Origin: a virus
Direction: 5' to 3' (one strand)
IMG/VR virus record: IMGVR_UViG_3300017732_000092
Location: 1-20,308 of that record
DNA length: 20,308 nucleotides
Below the pieces are notes generated by a model. It did no database searches, was not told where the DNA came from, and worked only from the letters and a program-made list of their open reading frames with translations. The translations under genes and the position numbers were made by a program. Below, piece by piece: positions 7,087 to 15,115 of the stretch (the stretch's first letter is position 1; each line of letters starts with the position of its first letter).

Positions 7087-10000
7087 ATGGCTGAATTCGG
7101 CTGGGCCTTCATCGGTGGGGGCGCTATTACAGAGGCCCTAGGTGTTACCGGGTCAGTATTGCTCAAGAAGGGCGATAAGCAGATCAGTGGATCTTCCAAT
7201 CTTACTTTCAACACAAGCAGCAATCAGCTTGATATAGTCGGAAGCCTAAGTGCTTCTTCTAATATTTCTGCTTCTGCTTTTTATGGTGATGGTTCAAATC
7301 TCACAAACATAGGCGCCGCTGGTAGTAATACACAAATACAATTTAATAACAGCGGCGACTTTGGAGCTTCCGCTAACTTAACATATAATGGCTCGGTGCT
7401 AGCTTTAGCAGGCAATCTAGAAGTATCTGGATCTATTTTTGCAAACGAGCTTGTAACAAATGTAACAAGCAAGAACGTCGTCAACATATCAGCAACTGGA
7501 TCTACACAGTTTGGAGATAGCTCAGACGATATACATACATTTGCTGGGTCCATAACAGGATCAAAAATGAGCTTAACAGGTCTTGCTTCTGGGACTGCTG
7601 CTTCGACTAAATTTGTAGCCCTAGATGATTCGAATAATTTGATATTAACTTCCTCCGGTGCGGGGGCTGGTGGAACACTTGGGGCCGCTGAAGATGGAGA
7701 CTATACTGATGGTCTCTTTTCGGATTTCACCACTAACACCACGGTAGGAACAGCAGTTGATAAAATAAATGAAGTATTGAAGATATTGGCTCCATCGCCC
7801 GCTCCGGCATTATCTAGAGTGAATTCTGATAACACCGCTGGTATTGCTGCAAAACTAAGCTTTGGGGCATCTAGTCCTATTACTGGATATACCTCTTCCG
7901 CAACGGCTGCTGGATTCAGTGCAGTAGATAGAACTGGGACGTATCAATCTGCTACTTCTGGAGATAATTTTAGATTAGGTGTATATGACGGAACACAAGA
8001 TATAACCGGTTTTTTAAATTTTCATGTTACACAAAACACTACAAATGGATATGTTGCTTATTCTACCGATGCTTTTGGCAATGCAGAAACAGGCACATTA
8101 AAACTTGAATTAAATGGAACAGTGATACATTCAATAGCTTTATCCGGGTTAGCTGGTAGCGGCAACCCAAATGCTGGTTCTGCTACTTCTTTAACTTCTG
8201 ACTCTGGTTTTACAAATGTTTCTATTACTGCGTCATCTTTTGATGGAAATAATGCCGAATGGCACATTTTTAAACATCGAACAGCAAAATTTAAAATTGA
8301 TACAAACCAACAAAAAGTCGGATGGAATTATGCGAGAGTAATCCACACAGTTGGAAGCACGGATAATGCAACAAACTTTATCGAATGGATAAATGATCCT
8401 TCTGGTGCTGTCAATGATCTTTCTGTGACAAACGCTAGAATTGAAAACATCTCACTGGTTGGGTCGAAATACTTGTCTGGTGTTCAATATAACACCGATG
8501 TGACAGCAAACTACAAAGCAGATATCAATAATCTGTACAGAAATGTATACGCATCCTCTGGTACTCCGATATCTTTCACGGTGTCAAATAGCAGTACTCC
8601 AGCGGCACAAGCTGTGCCGGATCTCGGAGGAGGAGAAACAAACGCTAAAGTTCTAGGAGTGACGGGGGCTTTAGATTACAATGGGAACTCTTTAATAAAT
8701 GGAGCAATAACAGCCAACACAACTGTCACTCATCCGTTCAAAAACACTATATCGAATCAAGGTTCTGTAACCACCGGCAATGGTTTTTTGATTGACAACA
8801 GAAGTTTGGCAAGTTCAAATCTTTTAGAAAAGTTTCACGATGAAACCTATAGAATAACATCTGGTGCATACGGCTCCCAATCAGATGTCACAGCAGGAGC
8901 CGCAACATGGAATAGTCAAAAACATATGACAGGATCAAATGTTGATGGTCATCAAGATGGACTGTTGTATTTCAATCAAAAATTATATAGTCCCGTTGAT
9001 GGAGACGTACCCAATGGTGGCAATTTCTCAGGTATAACCAATGTAGAGTCTGGTCAACCCAACATGTCCTCTGTTAGTGGCACAAGAACATTTTATAGGA
9101 AGGTGCAAAATACTTCCGGTGCCAATAAGCATGATATGAAAATAGTAAGCACCAAGAATAGTACCACATATAACAATTCTTCCCTAGGTACTGGTAATGT
9201 TCATGTATTTATAAAGATTCCGGAAAAAACGGGATGGATGGATGTATCACAGAACTTTGCTTATAACAATTCCGCTGATGGTAATGGTGCACTGATCAAT
9301 GGAGCGTCCAATGACACAGACTCCGGAGATAATACTCATAATATAACGTTTGGAACATTGACGGTAAATAGTAATGAATATGTTACTGTTAAGATAATAG
9401 CTGATGCTTCTTGGGCCGGTTATATATCTCAATTGCAATTCGTATTTGGTGCATCATCCGAGACACCATCTTCTGCTCCTGCCTTAGACGATATCGATGC
9501 TGATATTTCTGGTACGGATGCCAAATTATCATTTGGATCTTCTAATGGAATTTCTGGATATATTAATGTTCAAGGTTCAGGCGTTGGAGCAATGAGTACT
9601 ATCGATAGTAACGGATCATATACTTTGTCCGGAGATAGAAGGGGTATATTCACCAGCAAAGCAAACTTCACAGGGACTTTAAATGAGGATGTTGGAGCTA
9701 GTGGAAACAATTATCCAAATGATTCATTCTTCAATGGATATCTTGGGTCTTTAGTTTTAGAGGTCAATGGTAGCGAGATTCACACTACAAACATAGCTAG
9801 CAGTCTCAATGCCATAACAAACAATTTTAATGGTAACAACTCCGGCTTTTCTGTTAGTGCTGTGGAATTCTCAAAGACTTCGGATAATATTCCTAGCTAT
9901 CTTAAGCCCTACAGAACAGGAACTTATCAGATAGGGGCGGATGATCAAAGAATCGGATGGAACTACGCTAGGGTTCTACATAGAGTTGGAGGAGGTACAC

Positions 10001-11253
10001 CCGACACAACAACAAATTATGTTGAATGGGCGATAGATCCCTCCGGCGCAGTTAATGATATGGCAGCTTCATCTGTAGCTTTAACTAACTTTGATCATTC
10101 TAATAAATATTATCAGTCTGGTGTTGGATATTTTGCTTCAAGACCAAGTGGAAGCTATAGCTACACAGCGGCAAACGTATATCGAAATACCTACAGTGCA
10201 CTTTCCAATGCATTGACATTTCCTATAACAACAAACTGTTCAATATCAAATATACGTATCTCAGGCGATGGTGTCACAACATTTGACTCGGCAGTATCTC
10301 AAGCTGGTTTGCCAAATCTAGATAATGGAGCAGATTGTGAAGAAGATAACATTGCTGTGGTTGGTACTGTTCTTTTCGATAATCTTACATCAATTGCCGA
10401 AGGTCTCAGTCTATTCACAGACCATGATGTATCGGTTAATTCAACTTTAGTTCATCCTTTCAAAAATAATGTAACTACATCAACCTTGTCAAAGACCTCC
10501 TTTATGGTTTATTCTGGGGCGGTTGGAAGTACAAACTTGAACACCAATGAGTATTTTAATACCGAGACGTATAGGATTGTCTCCGGTAATTACACATCTC
10601 AATTAAGTGCGACATCTTCAGCTAATGCATGGAATTCTGAGTACTCTGTCAATGATCCCGGAAGTTATGCTAGTCATGCCGATGGAATGGTTACGATAAA
10701 TGGATACGCGATATCTCCTTTGAAAATAGGAAACTCAGGAGATACCAGAAACGTAGCTGATGGTGGCTCATTGCAAGCTCCAGCTAATAATCCAAACTAC
10801 TCCACTCTCACAAACAATGTGAGAACCTTCTACAGATATTTTAGAAATCAAACCGGCCTTTCAAAAGCTACATTCTCGATAAAACTATACGGAGACGCCA
10901 ACTTGGTTGCTAAGTCAGGTGCTTTTTATACTGGTACTCTCGGGGCAAACAAAAATATAAATGTTGAATTAAAAGTTCCATCCGACCCAGATTTTACTGG
11001 TTTAGATGATACCTCAACAGCTTGGGGTGATTGTATAAAACCATACTCGGCAGGTGTACAGCCCACATCCGATGGTGTTGGTATATACAATGGCGGTGGC
11101 TCCGGTCTAGATCAAAGTGTGGATGGAGCAGGAGCAACTGTACCTTTGCAACTACAAGAAAAACAAGTCAGAAATACACAATATTTTGTTGTTAAGATTT
11201 CCGCACATAAAGATTGGACAGGATATCTGTCCAGAGTTGAGATGATATACTAA
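7087..11253 (+). CDS. Giant fibre/adhesin-type structural protein with internal tandem duplication
   Basis: A 1388-aa protein, rich in Ser, Thr, Asn and Gly and poor in charge. Residues about 20-190 are short beta-repeats of phage-fibre style (SASAFYGDGSNLTNI, GSNTQIQFNNSGDFG). Residues 236-793 and 794-1388 are two diverged copies of one large unit. Shared landmarks are PALSRVN/PALDDID then AKLSFG, GWNYARV (about 412 and 957), EW-x-x-DPSGAVND, HPFKN (549 and 1123), ETYRI-x-SG, TFYR, and a final W-x-GY(I/L)S. The start has AGAGAGG a few bases upstream, and the stop overlaps the next start (TAATG). It is probably a virion fibre or surface adhesin. No enzymatic motif or intramolecular chaperone domain was seen. 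Confidence 0.9.
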   Translation: MAEFGWAFIGGGAITEALGVTGSVLLKKGDKQISGSSNLTFNTSSNQLDIVGSLSASSNISASAFYGDGSNLTNIGAAGSNTQIQFNNSGDFGASANLTYNGSVLALAGNLEVSGSIFANELVTNVTSKNVVNISATGSTQFGDSSDDIHTFAGSITGSKMSLTGLASGTAASTKFVALDDSNNLILTSSGAGAGGTLGAAEDGDYTDGLFSDFTTNTTVGTAVDKINEVLKILAPSPAPALSRVNSDNTAGIAAKLSFGASSPITGYTSSATAAGFSAVDRTGTYQSATSGDNFRLGVYDGTQDITGFLNFHVTQNTTNGYVAYSTDAFGNAETGTLKLELNGTVIHSIALSGLAGSGNPNAGSATSLTSDSGFTNVSITASSFDGNNAEWHIFKHRTAKFKIDTNQQKVGWNYARVIHTVGSTDNATNFIEWINDPSGAVNDLSVTNARIENISLVGSKYLSGVQYNTDVTANYKADINNLYRNVYASSGTPISFTVSNSSTPAAQAVPDLGGGETNAKVLGVTGALDYNGNSLINGAITANTTVTHPFKNTISNQGSVTTGNGFLIDNRSLASSNLLEKFHDETYRITSGAYGSQSDVTAGAATWNSQKHMTGSNVDGHQDGLLYFNQKLYSPVDGDVPNGGNFSGITNVESGQPNMSSVSGTRTFYRKVQNTSGANKHDMKIVSTKNSTTYNNSSLGTGNVHVFIKIPEKTGWMDVSQNFAYNNSADGNGALINGASNDTDSGDNTHNITFGTLTVNSNEYVTVKIIADASWAGYISQLQFVFGASSETPSSAPALDDIDADISGTDAKLSFGSSNGISGYINVQGSGVGAMSTIDSNGSYTLSGDRRGIFTSKANFTGTLNEDVGASGNNYPNDSFFNGYLGSLVLEVNGSEIHTTNIASSLNAITNNFNGNNSGFSVSAVEFSKTSDNIPSYLKPYRTGTYQIGADDQRIGWNYARVLHRVGGGTPDTTTNYVEWAIDPSGAVNDMAASSVALTNFDHSNKYYQSGVGYFASRPSGSYSYTAANVYRNTYSALSNALTFPITTNCSISNIRISGDGVTTFDSAVSQAGLPNLDNGADCEEDNIAVVGTVLFDNLTSIAEGLSLFTDHDVSVNSTLVHPFKNNVTTSTLSKTSFMVYSGAVGSTNLNTNEYFNTETYRIVSGNYTSQLSATSSANAWNSEYSVNDPGSYASHADGMVTINGYAISPLKIGNSGDTRNVADGGSLQAPANNPNYSTLTNNVRTFYRYFRNQTGLSKATFSIKLYGDANLVAKSGAFYTGTLGANKNINVELKVPSDPDFTGLDDTSTAWGDCIKPYSAGVQPTSDGVGIYNGGGSGLDQSVDGAGATVPLQLQEKQVRNTQYFVVKISAHKDWTGYLSRVEMIY
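7792..9465 (+). repeat. Large protein repeat, copy 1
   Basis: Codes for residues 236-793 of the 1388-aa protein. It begins at PSPAPALSR and ends just before the equivalent PSSAPALDD of copy 2. The copies are related at protein level but clearly diverged in DNA, so the duplication is old. Confidence 0.82.
9466..11250 (+). repeat. Large protein repeat, copy 2
   Basis: Codes for residues 794-1388. It is about 37 residues longer than copy 1, mainly through insertions in the middle and near the C-terminus (a Gly-rich segment around residues 1337-1353). Its end coincides with the end of the protein. Confidence 0.82.
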
Positions 11254-12461
11254 TGAGTACGGGAAAAACAAACTTAACTTCAACCCAGTTCGCAGCTAAA
11301 AAGCTGTTGGGCAAAGCGCACACATCCAATCTCAAAGGCGATGTCAATGAGTCGATACCTTCAAATGTTTCAATTGTTTCAGATGGTGTGTTTGCAGAGT
11401 CTATACCAAACTCTCCGGGAACCGATACATATACAGGATACAGTGCATCTGCTGGTGGACCGGTAACTACTGAAAAGGTGTTTTTTGATGTGGTGGCTAT
11501 TTCAGATACCATATATGATGCAAATGATGCTGGTGGCGGTGGAGATGAGTCGTCCGCGAGTGGTACACATGGTTACTACCTAAAGCTACCATCTAACTAT
11601 GAATCAGTCTCAGCAAATTCAGATCGAGGCAATGGCAATTATACTAATGGAAAGAGAGTTTACGATTCGCGTGGTGGACTACAATTGGTGCCCCCATTTG
11701 CCTCTAATGCAAGTCCCAATAGATATTTCTTACAACTATGGAAAGGTGATCCAACAGACGCTGCTAATGAGATAACATCCGGAGATTCAGTTGACTGGCA
11801 GGTTGATTATTATTCGGGAGTTGTTTTTGTGCAGGACTATAATGCATCAACAATACCTGTTACCGCATCTGCTTATCTTTATATTGGTAAATACCTAAAT
11901 GAGAAAATATCATCAGGTACAAATTTAACAGTAAAAGATGAAGGATCGAATTTAACAACTGAAGCCGGTAGTTTAAATTTTGTTGGTGCCGGGGTAACCG
12001 CTACAACATCCGGTGCCGATGTGACCGTTACAATTGCCAATGCTTCTTTGGTAGCAAAAGATGAAGGATCGAACCTAACAACACAAGCAGCGAGCTTTGA
12101 CTTTGTTGGTAATGGAGTAACCGCTACAACATCCGGAGATGATGTAACAGTAACGGTCACAAAAGGAATAATATTTTCTAGAACAGCAGTTACTGTAGAT
12201 GTAACTGCTTCAGTTTCGTCTGCAATACTTGGAGTATCAGCTTCATCAGCCTTACAGATCAGACTGCCCTCAGCGGGAGATTATGAGGCTGGTCAATATT
12301 TTACAATAAAAGATGAGGCAGGAAATTCCAATACAAATAACATAACAATCATAGCCACAGGAGCGGAAACTATTGACGGGCAAACCTCTATAATCCTCGA
12401 ATCACCTTATGCAGCGGTGAATTTATACTCAGATGGAACGTCAAAATTCTTCATCTATTAG
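11253..12461 (+). CDS. Fibre protein with 41-residue tandem repeat and C-terminal knob-like module
   Basis: A 402-aa protein coupled to the previous gene through TAATG. Residues 1-215 form a globular-looking region (DWQVDYYSGVVFVQDY near its end). Residues about 227-308 are two copies of a 41-residue unit (KDEGSNLTT ... FVG-x-GVTATTSG-x-DVTVT). The last 60-70 residues (FTIKDEAGN, ETIDGQTSIIL, YAAVNLYSDG, KFFIY) are a beta-rich end module seen widely in phage fibres; a related module ends the next protein. Likely a tail fibre or head fibre with the C-terminal module as trimerisation or binding tip. Function inferred from composition and context. Confidence 0.88.
   Translation: MSTGKTNLTSTQFAAKKLLGKAHTSNLKGDVNESIPSNVSIVSDGVFAESIPNSPGTDTYTGYSASAGGPVTTEKVFFDVVAISDTIYDANDAGGGGDESSASGTHGYYLKLPSNYESVSANSDRGNGNYTNGKRVYDSRGGLQLVPPFASNASPNRYFLQLWKGDPTDAANEITSGDSVDWQVDYYSGVVFVQDYNASTIPVTASAYLYIGKYLNEKISSGTNLTVKDEGSNLTTEAGSLNFVGAGVTATTSGADVTVTIANASLVAKDEGSNLTTQAASFDFVGNGVTATTSGDDVTVTVTKGIIFSRTAVTVDVTASVSSAILGVSASSALQIRLPSAGDYEAGQYFTIKDEAGNSNTNNITIIATGAETIDGQTSIILESPYAAVNLYSDGTSKFFIY
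11931..12176 (+). repeat. Tandem 123-bp repeat, two copies
   Basis: Two in-frame 123-bp units (11931-12053 and 12054-12176) encode 41 residues each. Stretches such as AAAAGATGAAGGATCGAA and GTAACCGCTACAACATCCGG are kept at DNA level in both copies, indicating fairly recent duplication. Confidence 0.85.
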
Positions 12462-12468
12462 GTACTTT

Positions 12469-12476
12469 TATAAATT
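12469..12476 (+). promoter_or_regulatory. Possible T4-type late promoter element
   Basis: TATAAATT matches the T4 late -10 consensus TATAAATA at seven of eight positions and lies in the short gap before the highly repetitive 826-aa gene. A transcript from it would have to pass the hairpin at 12497-12518. No other convincing intergenic copy was found in the window, so this is weak. Confidence 0.25.
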
Positions 12477-12496
12477 GTGTTTACTATTTAAGATCG

Positions 12497-12518
12497 AGGG
12501 CCCTACGTGGGCTTTTGT
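12497..12518 (+). terminator. Rho-independent-type terminator after the 402-aa fibre gene
   Basis: GGGCCC-TACGT-GGGC followed by TTTTG: four G-C pairs (12500-12503 with 12509-12512), extended by G-T wobbles and one A-T pair, a 5-nt loop and a short T-run. The short T-run suggests partial termination, leaving some readthrough into the next gene. Confidence 0.65.
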
Positions 12519-12543
12519 CATATTTTCTTGGAGGAATATATTT

Positions 12544-15024
12544 ATGGCTTATAAATTTCAATTAGGTGCTGCTGTACTCAGTGGTTCCATTAAAGCAGAG
12601 GACGGTCTCGTTGCAACTGATGTTGACGATACTACCGCTGCTAACATTATCGCACAAGTCGATGCTGGAGAAATTCCAATTGCAAAACTTGCTGCAAAAA
12701 CAATTTCCGGTAAGGATCTTGGTGCAAACTTGGACAATCTTTCTTTGTCTTCTAACTCCGGTCTTGGAATGTCCGGAAACTATAACGGCTCTGCTGCTGT
12801 TTCTTTTGGACTTTCTTTGGATAGTCTTGCTGCTGCTGATGTTAACGTTGGTGCGGATTTTTTAGCTCTATATGATGCTGACGCTGATGCTACCGTAAAG
12901 GAATCTATTGCTGACCTTGCTACTGCAATGGCTGGTTCTGGTATTGCTGCTGCTTCTGGTGTATTTTCTGTAGATATCGATGAGCTTTCTGCTCTTGGAT
13001 CTGCTGCTCTTCATCAAACTCAAGATCACTTCATGTTTTCTGACAATGGTACTGAAAAGAAGATTACTTTTAGCAATCTTCAAGATGCCGTTTTCGCAGA
13101 TGTAAGTGGTGATGTTGCTGTTGCTGCCGGTGGTGCTGCTACAATTCAAGCAGACGCTGTTGAAGGTTCAATGCTTAATGACAATGTAATTTCAGGTCAA
13201 ACCGAGTTGGCTCACGCTGACATCGTTGCTGCTGATGAACTTATGATTTCTGATGGTGGTACTCTTAAAAAAGTTGGTGTAGATAGTCTTGGTGATTTTT
13301 ACTACGGTAATGTTTCTGGTGACGCTACAATCGCTGACGGTGGTGCTTTGACTATTGGAGCGGCTGCTGTTGAAGGTTCCATGCTTAATGTTAATGTTGT
13401 TACTGGTCAAACTGCTCTTGCGAACGGTGCTGCTGTAGCTGCTACTGATGAATTGTTGATTGCTGATGCTGATGCTGGTTCTCTTAAGAGAGTTGACACA
13501 CAACATTTGGCAGACTTCATTTATAGTAATGTCTCCGGAGACGGTACAATTGCTTCTGGTGGTGCTCTTACTATAGCTAACGATGCTATTGAATCTGGAA
13601 TGCTTAATGATAATATTATTTCGGGCCAAACTGCTCTTGCTGCTGGTAGTGATCTCGCTGCTACTGATGAATTGTTAGTTTCCGATGCTGGTGTTCTTAA
13701 AAGAATCGATGCTCAACATTTTGGTGATTTTATTTATAGCAACGTTTCTGGTGATGCAACAATTGCTTCTGGTGGTGCTCTTACCATAGCTAACGATGCC
13801 GTAGAGCAAGCAATGATCGCAGACGATGCTGTTGGTGCAGACCAATTGGCCTCAGATGCTGTTGTAAATGCTTCCGTAGCTTCAAACGCTGCAATTGCTC
13901 TTTCCAAGATCAACACCAATGTTGATATGGGTGGCTCTTTCACAATCGGTAGTCAATCTGATGATGTTGCTACATTTACTGGTGGTCTTATCGTTGGTGG
14001 CGACTTGACAATCAATGGTACAACCACATCTGTTAACTCTACTACTATTAACATCACTAGTTCTTTCACTTTCGAAGGCCCTGCTGATGCTCACGAGACC
14101 ACTCTTACTTGTGGTACTCCTACAGCGGACATCACAGTAACTTTACCACAATACAACTCTGCTGGAACTGTTCACATGGCTGTTCTTGCTGATGCGACTA
14201 CCGCTGCTGCGGCTGCTGTAACTGCTGCTGAGTTTGCTCTTCTTGATGGTGGTTCTACTGTTGGAACAACTGCTCTTGCTTCTGGTGATGGTTTCCTTCA
14301 CAATGATGGCGGAACAATGAAGCATACCTCTATCGATAAGCTTGCTGATCTATTTGCTGGTAACGGTCTTTCTTCCGCTAGTGGTGTTATGGCTCTTGAT
14401 ATTGATGAAATGGCAGAACTCTCTGCTGCTCCTCATGCTAGTGAAGATATGTTTGCTGTTTCTGATAACGGTACAGAAAAGAAAGTATCTATGACTAATG
14501 TTGCTAATGGTGCTTTTGCTCTTGTTTCTGGTGATGTTTTGATCGCTTCTGGCGGTGCTGCAACAATTCAAGCAACTGCTGTTGAAGGATCTATGCTTAA
14601 TAACAATGTTATTTCTGGTCAATCCGATATCGGTGCTGCAATCGTTGCAACTGACGAGATCTTGATCTCTGATGCTGGTACTATCAAGCGTACAGATATG
14701 TCTCGTATCAAAACCTACATTGGTTCTGGTAAAGCTGCTATTAATGCTATCGGAGATGCGAATGGAACTCTTGCTGTTGGTGTTAACGCTCCTTCTGCGA
14801 ATGCTTCTGCTTCTCGCACATGGACTCTTCCTGCTTCTGCTGATTTGGAAGTTGGTGAATCAATCGTAATCAAAGCTTATGGTAACGCAGGGGCTCAGCC
14901 TTTGACGATCGCTCAAGCTGGTTCTCAAGAAATTGACGGTTCTACCGCTAATCTCGTACTTGAATCAGACAACGCGGCTATTACTTTGTATTATGTTGCT
15001 GCTGACACTTTCGTAATCGTATAA
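12544..15024 (+). CDS. Ala-rich modular repeat structural protein (826 aa)
   Basis: ATG at 12544 was chosen because TTGGAGGAA is a strong ribosome site before it; the open frame extends upstream only through the terminator. Residues 1-21 form an N-terminal motif shared with the 604-aa fibre. The body consists of roughly 70-residue modules of the form VSGD-x-x-IASGGALTIA ... SGQTALA ... TDELL-x-SDAG-x-LKR(I/V)D ... DFIYS. Three full copies start at 13099, 13309 and 13528, with a partial one at 13741 and another full one near 14521. A larger module (GSASGV-type, DIDE, SDNGTEKK) occurs at 12934 and again at 14359. The end (ESIVIKAYGN ... EIDGSTANLVLES ... AAITLYY) resembles the end of the preceding fibre. 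Ala is mostly GCT and Leu often CTT, a bias shared with the capsid gene and suggestive of high expression. Probable abundant virion fibre or decoration. Confidence 0.9.
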   Translation: MAYKFQLGAAVLSGSIKAEDGLVATDVDDTTAANIIAQVDAGEIPIAKLAAKTISGKDLGANLDNLSLSSNSGLGMSGNYNGSAAVSFGLSLDSLAAADVNVGADFLALYDADADATVKESIADLATAMAGSGIAAASGVFSVDIDELSALGSAALHQTQDHFMFSDNGTEKKITFSNLQDAVFADVSGDVAVAAGGAATIQADAVEGSMLNDNVISGQTELAHADIVAADELMISDGGTLKKVGVDSLGDFYYGNVSGDATIADGGALTIGAAAVEGSMLNVNVVTGQTALANGAAVAATDELLIADADAGSLKRVDTQHLADFIYSNVSGDGTIASGGALTIANDAIESGMLNDNIISGQTALAAGSDLAATDELLVSDAGVLKRIDAQHFGDFIYSNVSGDATIASGGALTIANDAVEQAMIADDAVGADQLASDAVVNASVASNAAIALSKINTNVDMGGSFTIGSQSDDVATFTGGLIVGGDLTINGTTTSVNSTTINITSSFTFEGPADAHETTLTCGTPTADITVTLPQYNSAGTVHMAVLADATTAAAAAVTAAEFALLDGGSTVGTTALASGDGFLHNDGGTMKHTSIDKLADLFAGNGLSSASGVMALDIDEMAELSAAPHASEDMFAVSDNGTEKKVSMTNVANGAFALVSGDVLIASGGAATIQATAVEGSMLNNNVISGQSDIGAAIVATDEILISDAGTIKRTDMSRIKTYIGSGKAAINAIGDANGTLAVGVNAPSANASASRTWTLPASADLEVGESIVIKAYGNAGAQPLTIAQAGSQEIDGSTANLVLESDNAAITLYYVAADTFVIV
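12934..13308 (+). repeat. Large module of the 826-aa protein, first copy
   Basis: Encodes GSGIAAASGVFSVDIDE, then SDNGTEKK, then a VSGD-type unit. It is repeated 1425 bp downstream (14359 to about 14730) as GNGLSSASGVMALDIDE, SDNGTEKK and a VSGD unit. The paired block shows duplication of a composite module, not only of the single 70-residue unit. Confidence 0.78.
13099..13740 (+). repeat. Three tandem roughly 70-residue modules
   Basis: Unit starts at 13099, 13309 and 13528 (spacing 210, 219 and 213 bp), each opening with (D/N)VSGD and containing SGQT or TGQT and a DEL(L/M) ... LK(R/K) segment. A fourth, truncated unit starts at 13741 and leads into a different segment. Confidence 0.85.
14359..14730 (+). 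repeat. Large module of the 826-aa protein, second copy
   Basis: Second copy of the composite module starting at 12934, with the VSGD unit at about 14524 followed by VEGSMLNNNVISGQ and TDEILISDAG. The end is approximate. Confidence 0.75.
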
Positions 15025-15050
15025 ACCAAATACACAAGATTTACTCTTGG

Positions 15051-15080
15051 GGGTTCCGACTTTTGTCGGGCCCTTTTTTT
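15051..15080 (+). terminator. Strong rho-independent terminator after the 826-aa gene
   Basis: GGGTTCCGAC-TTTT-GTCGGGCCC followed by seven T residues. Five pairs (CCGAC/GTCGG) plus a G-T wobble, one bulged T and three G-C pairs form the stem, with a TTTT loop. This is the clearest terminator in the window and separates the 826-aa gene from the next unit. Confidence 0.9.
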
Positions 15081-15115
15081 ATTTGAGAATAATTACTCTA
15101 GAACGTGGAGGAATT

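Noticed and set aside
12515-12542. Sigma70-like promoter TTGTCA with TATATT 16 bases downstream
   Set aside because: The -10 element would overlap the ribosome site and start codon, placing the RNA start inside the gene.
12433-12543. Upstream extension of the 826-aa protein by 37 residues
   Set aside because: The extension would translate through a terminator hairpin and overlap the previous gene; the strong ribosome site supports ATG 12544.
12868-14622. Several long reverse-strand ORFs opposite the 826-aa gene
   Set aside because: They are Ser/Asn/Thr low-complexity mirror frames of GCT- and GGT-rich repeats, without ribosome sites.
15047-15115. Upstream start for the 228-aa protein
   Set aside because: The frame would run through the strong terminator; ATG 15116 has a near-perfect ribosome site.
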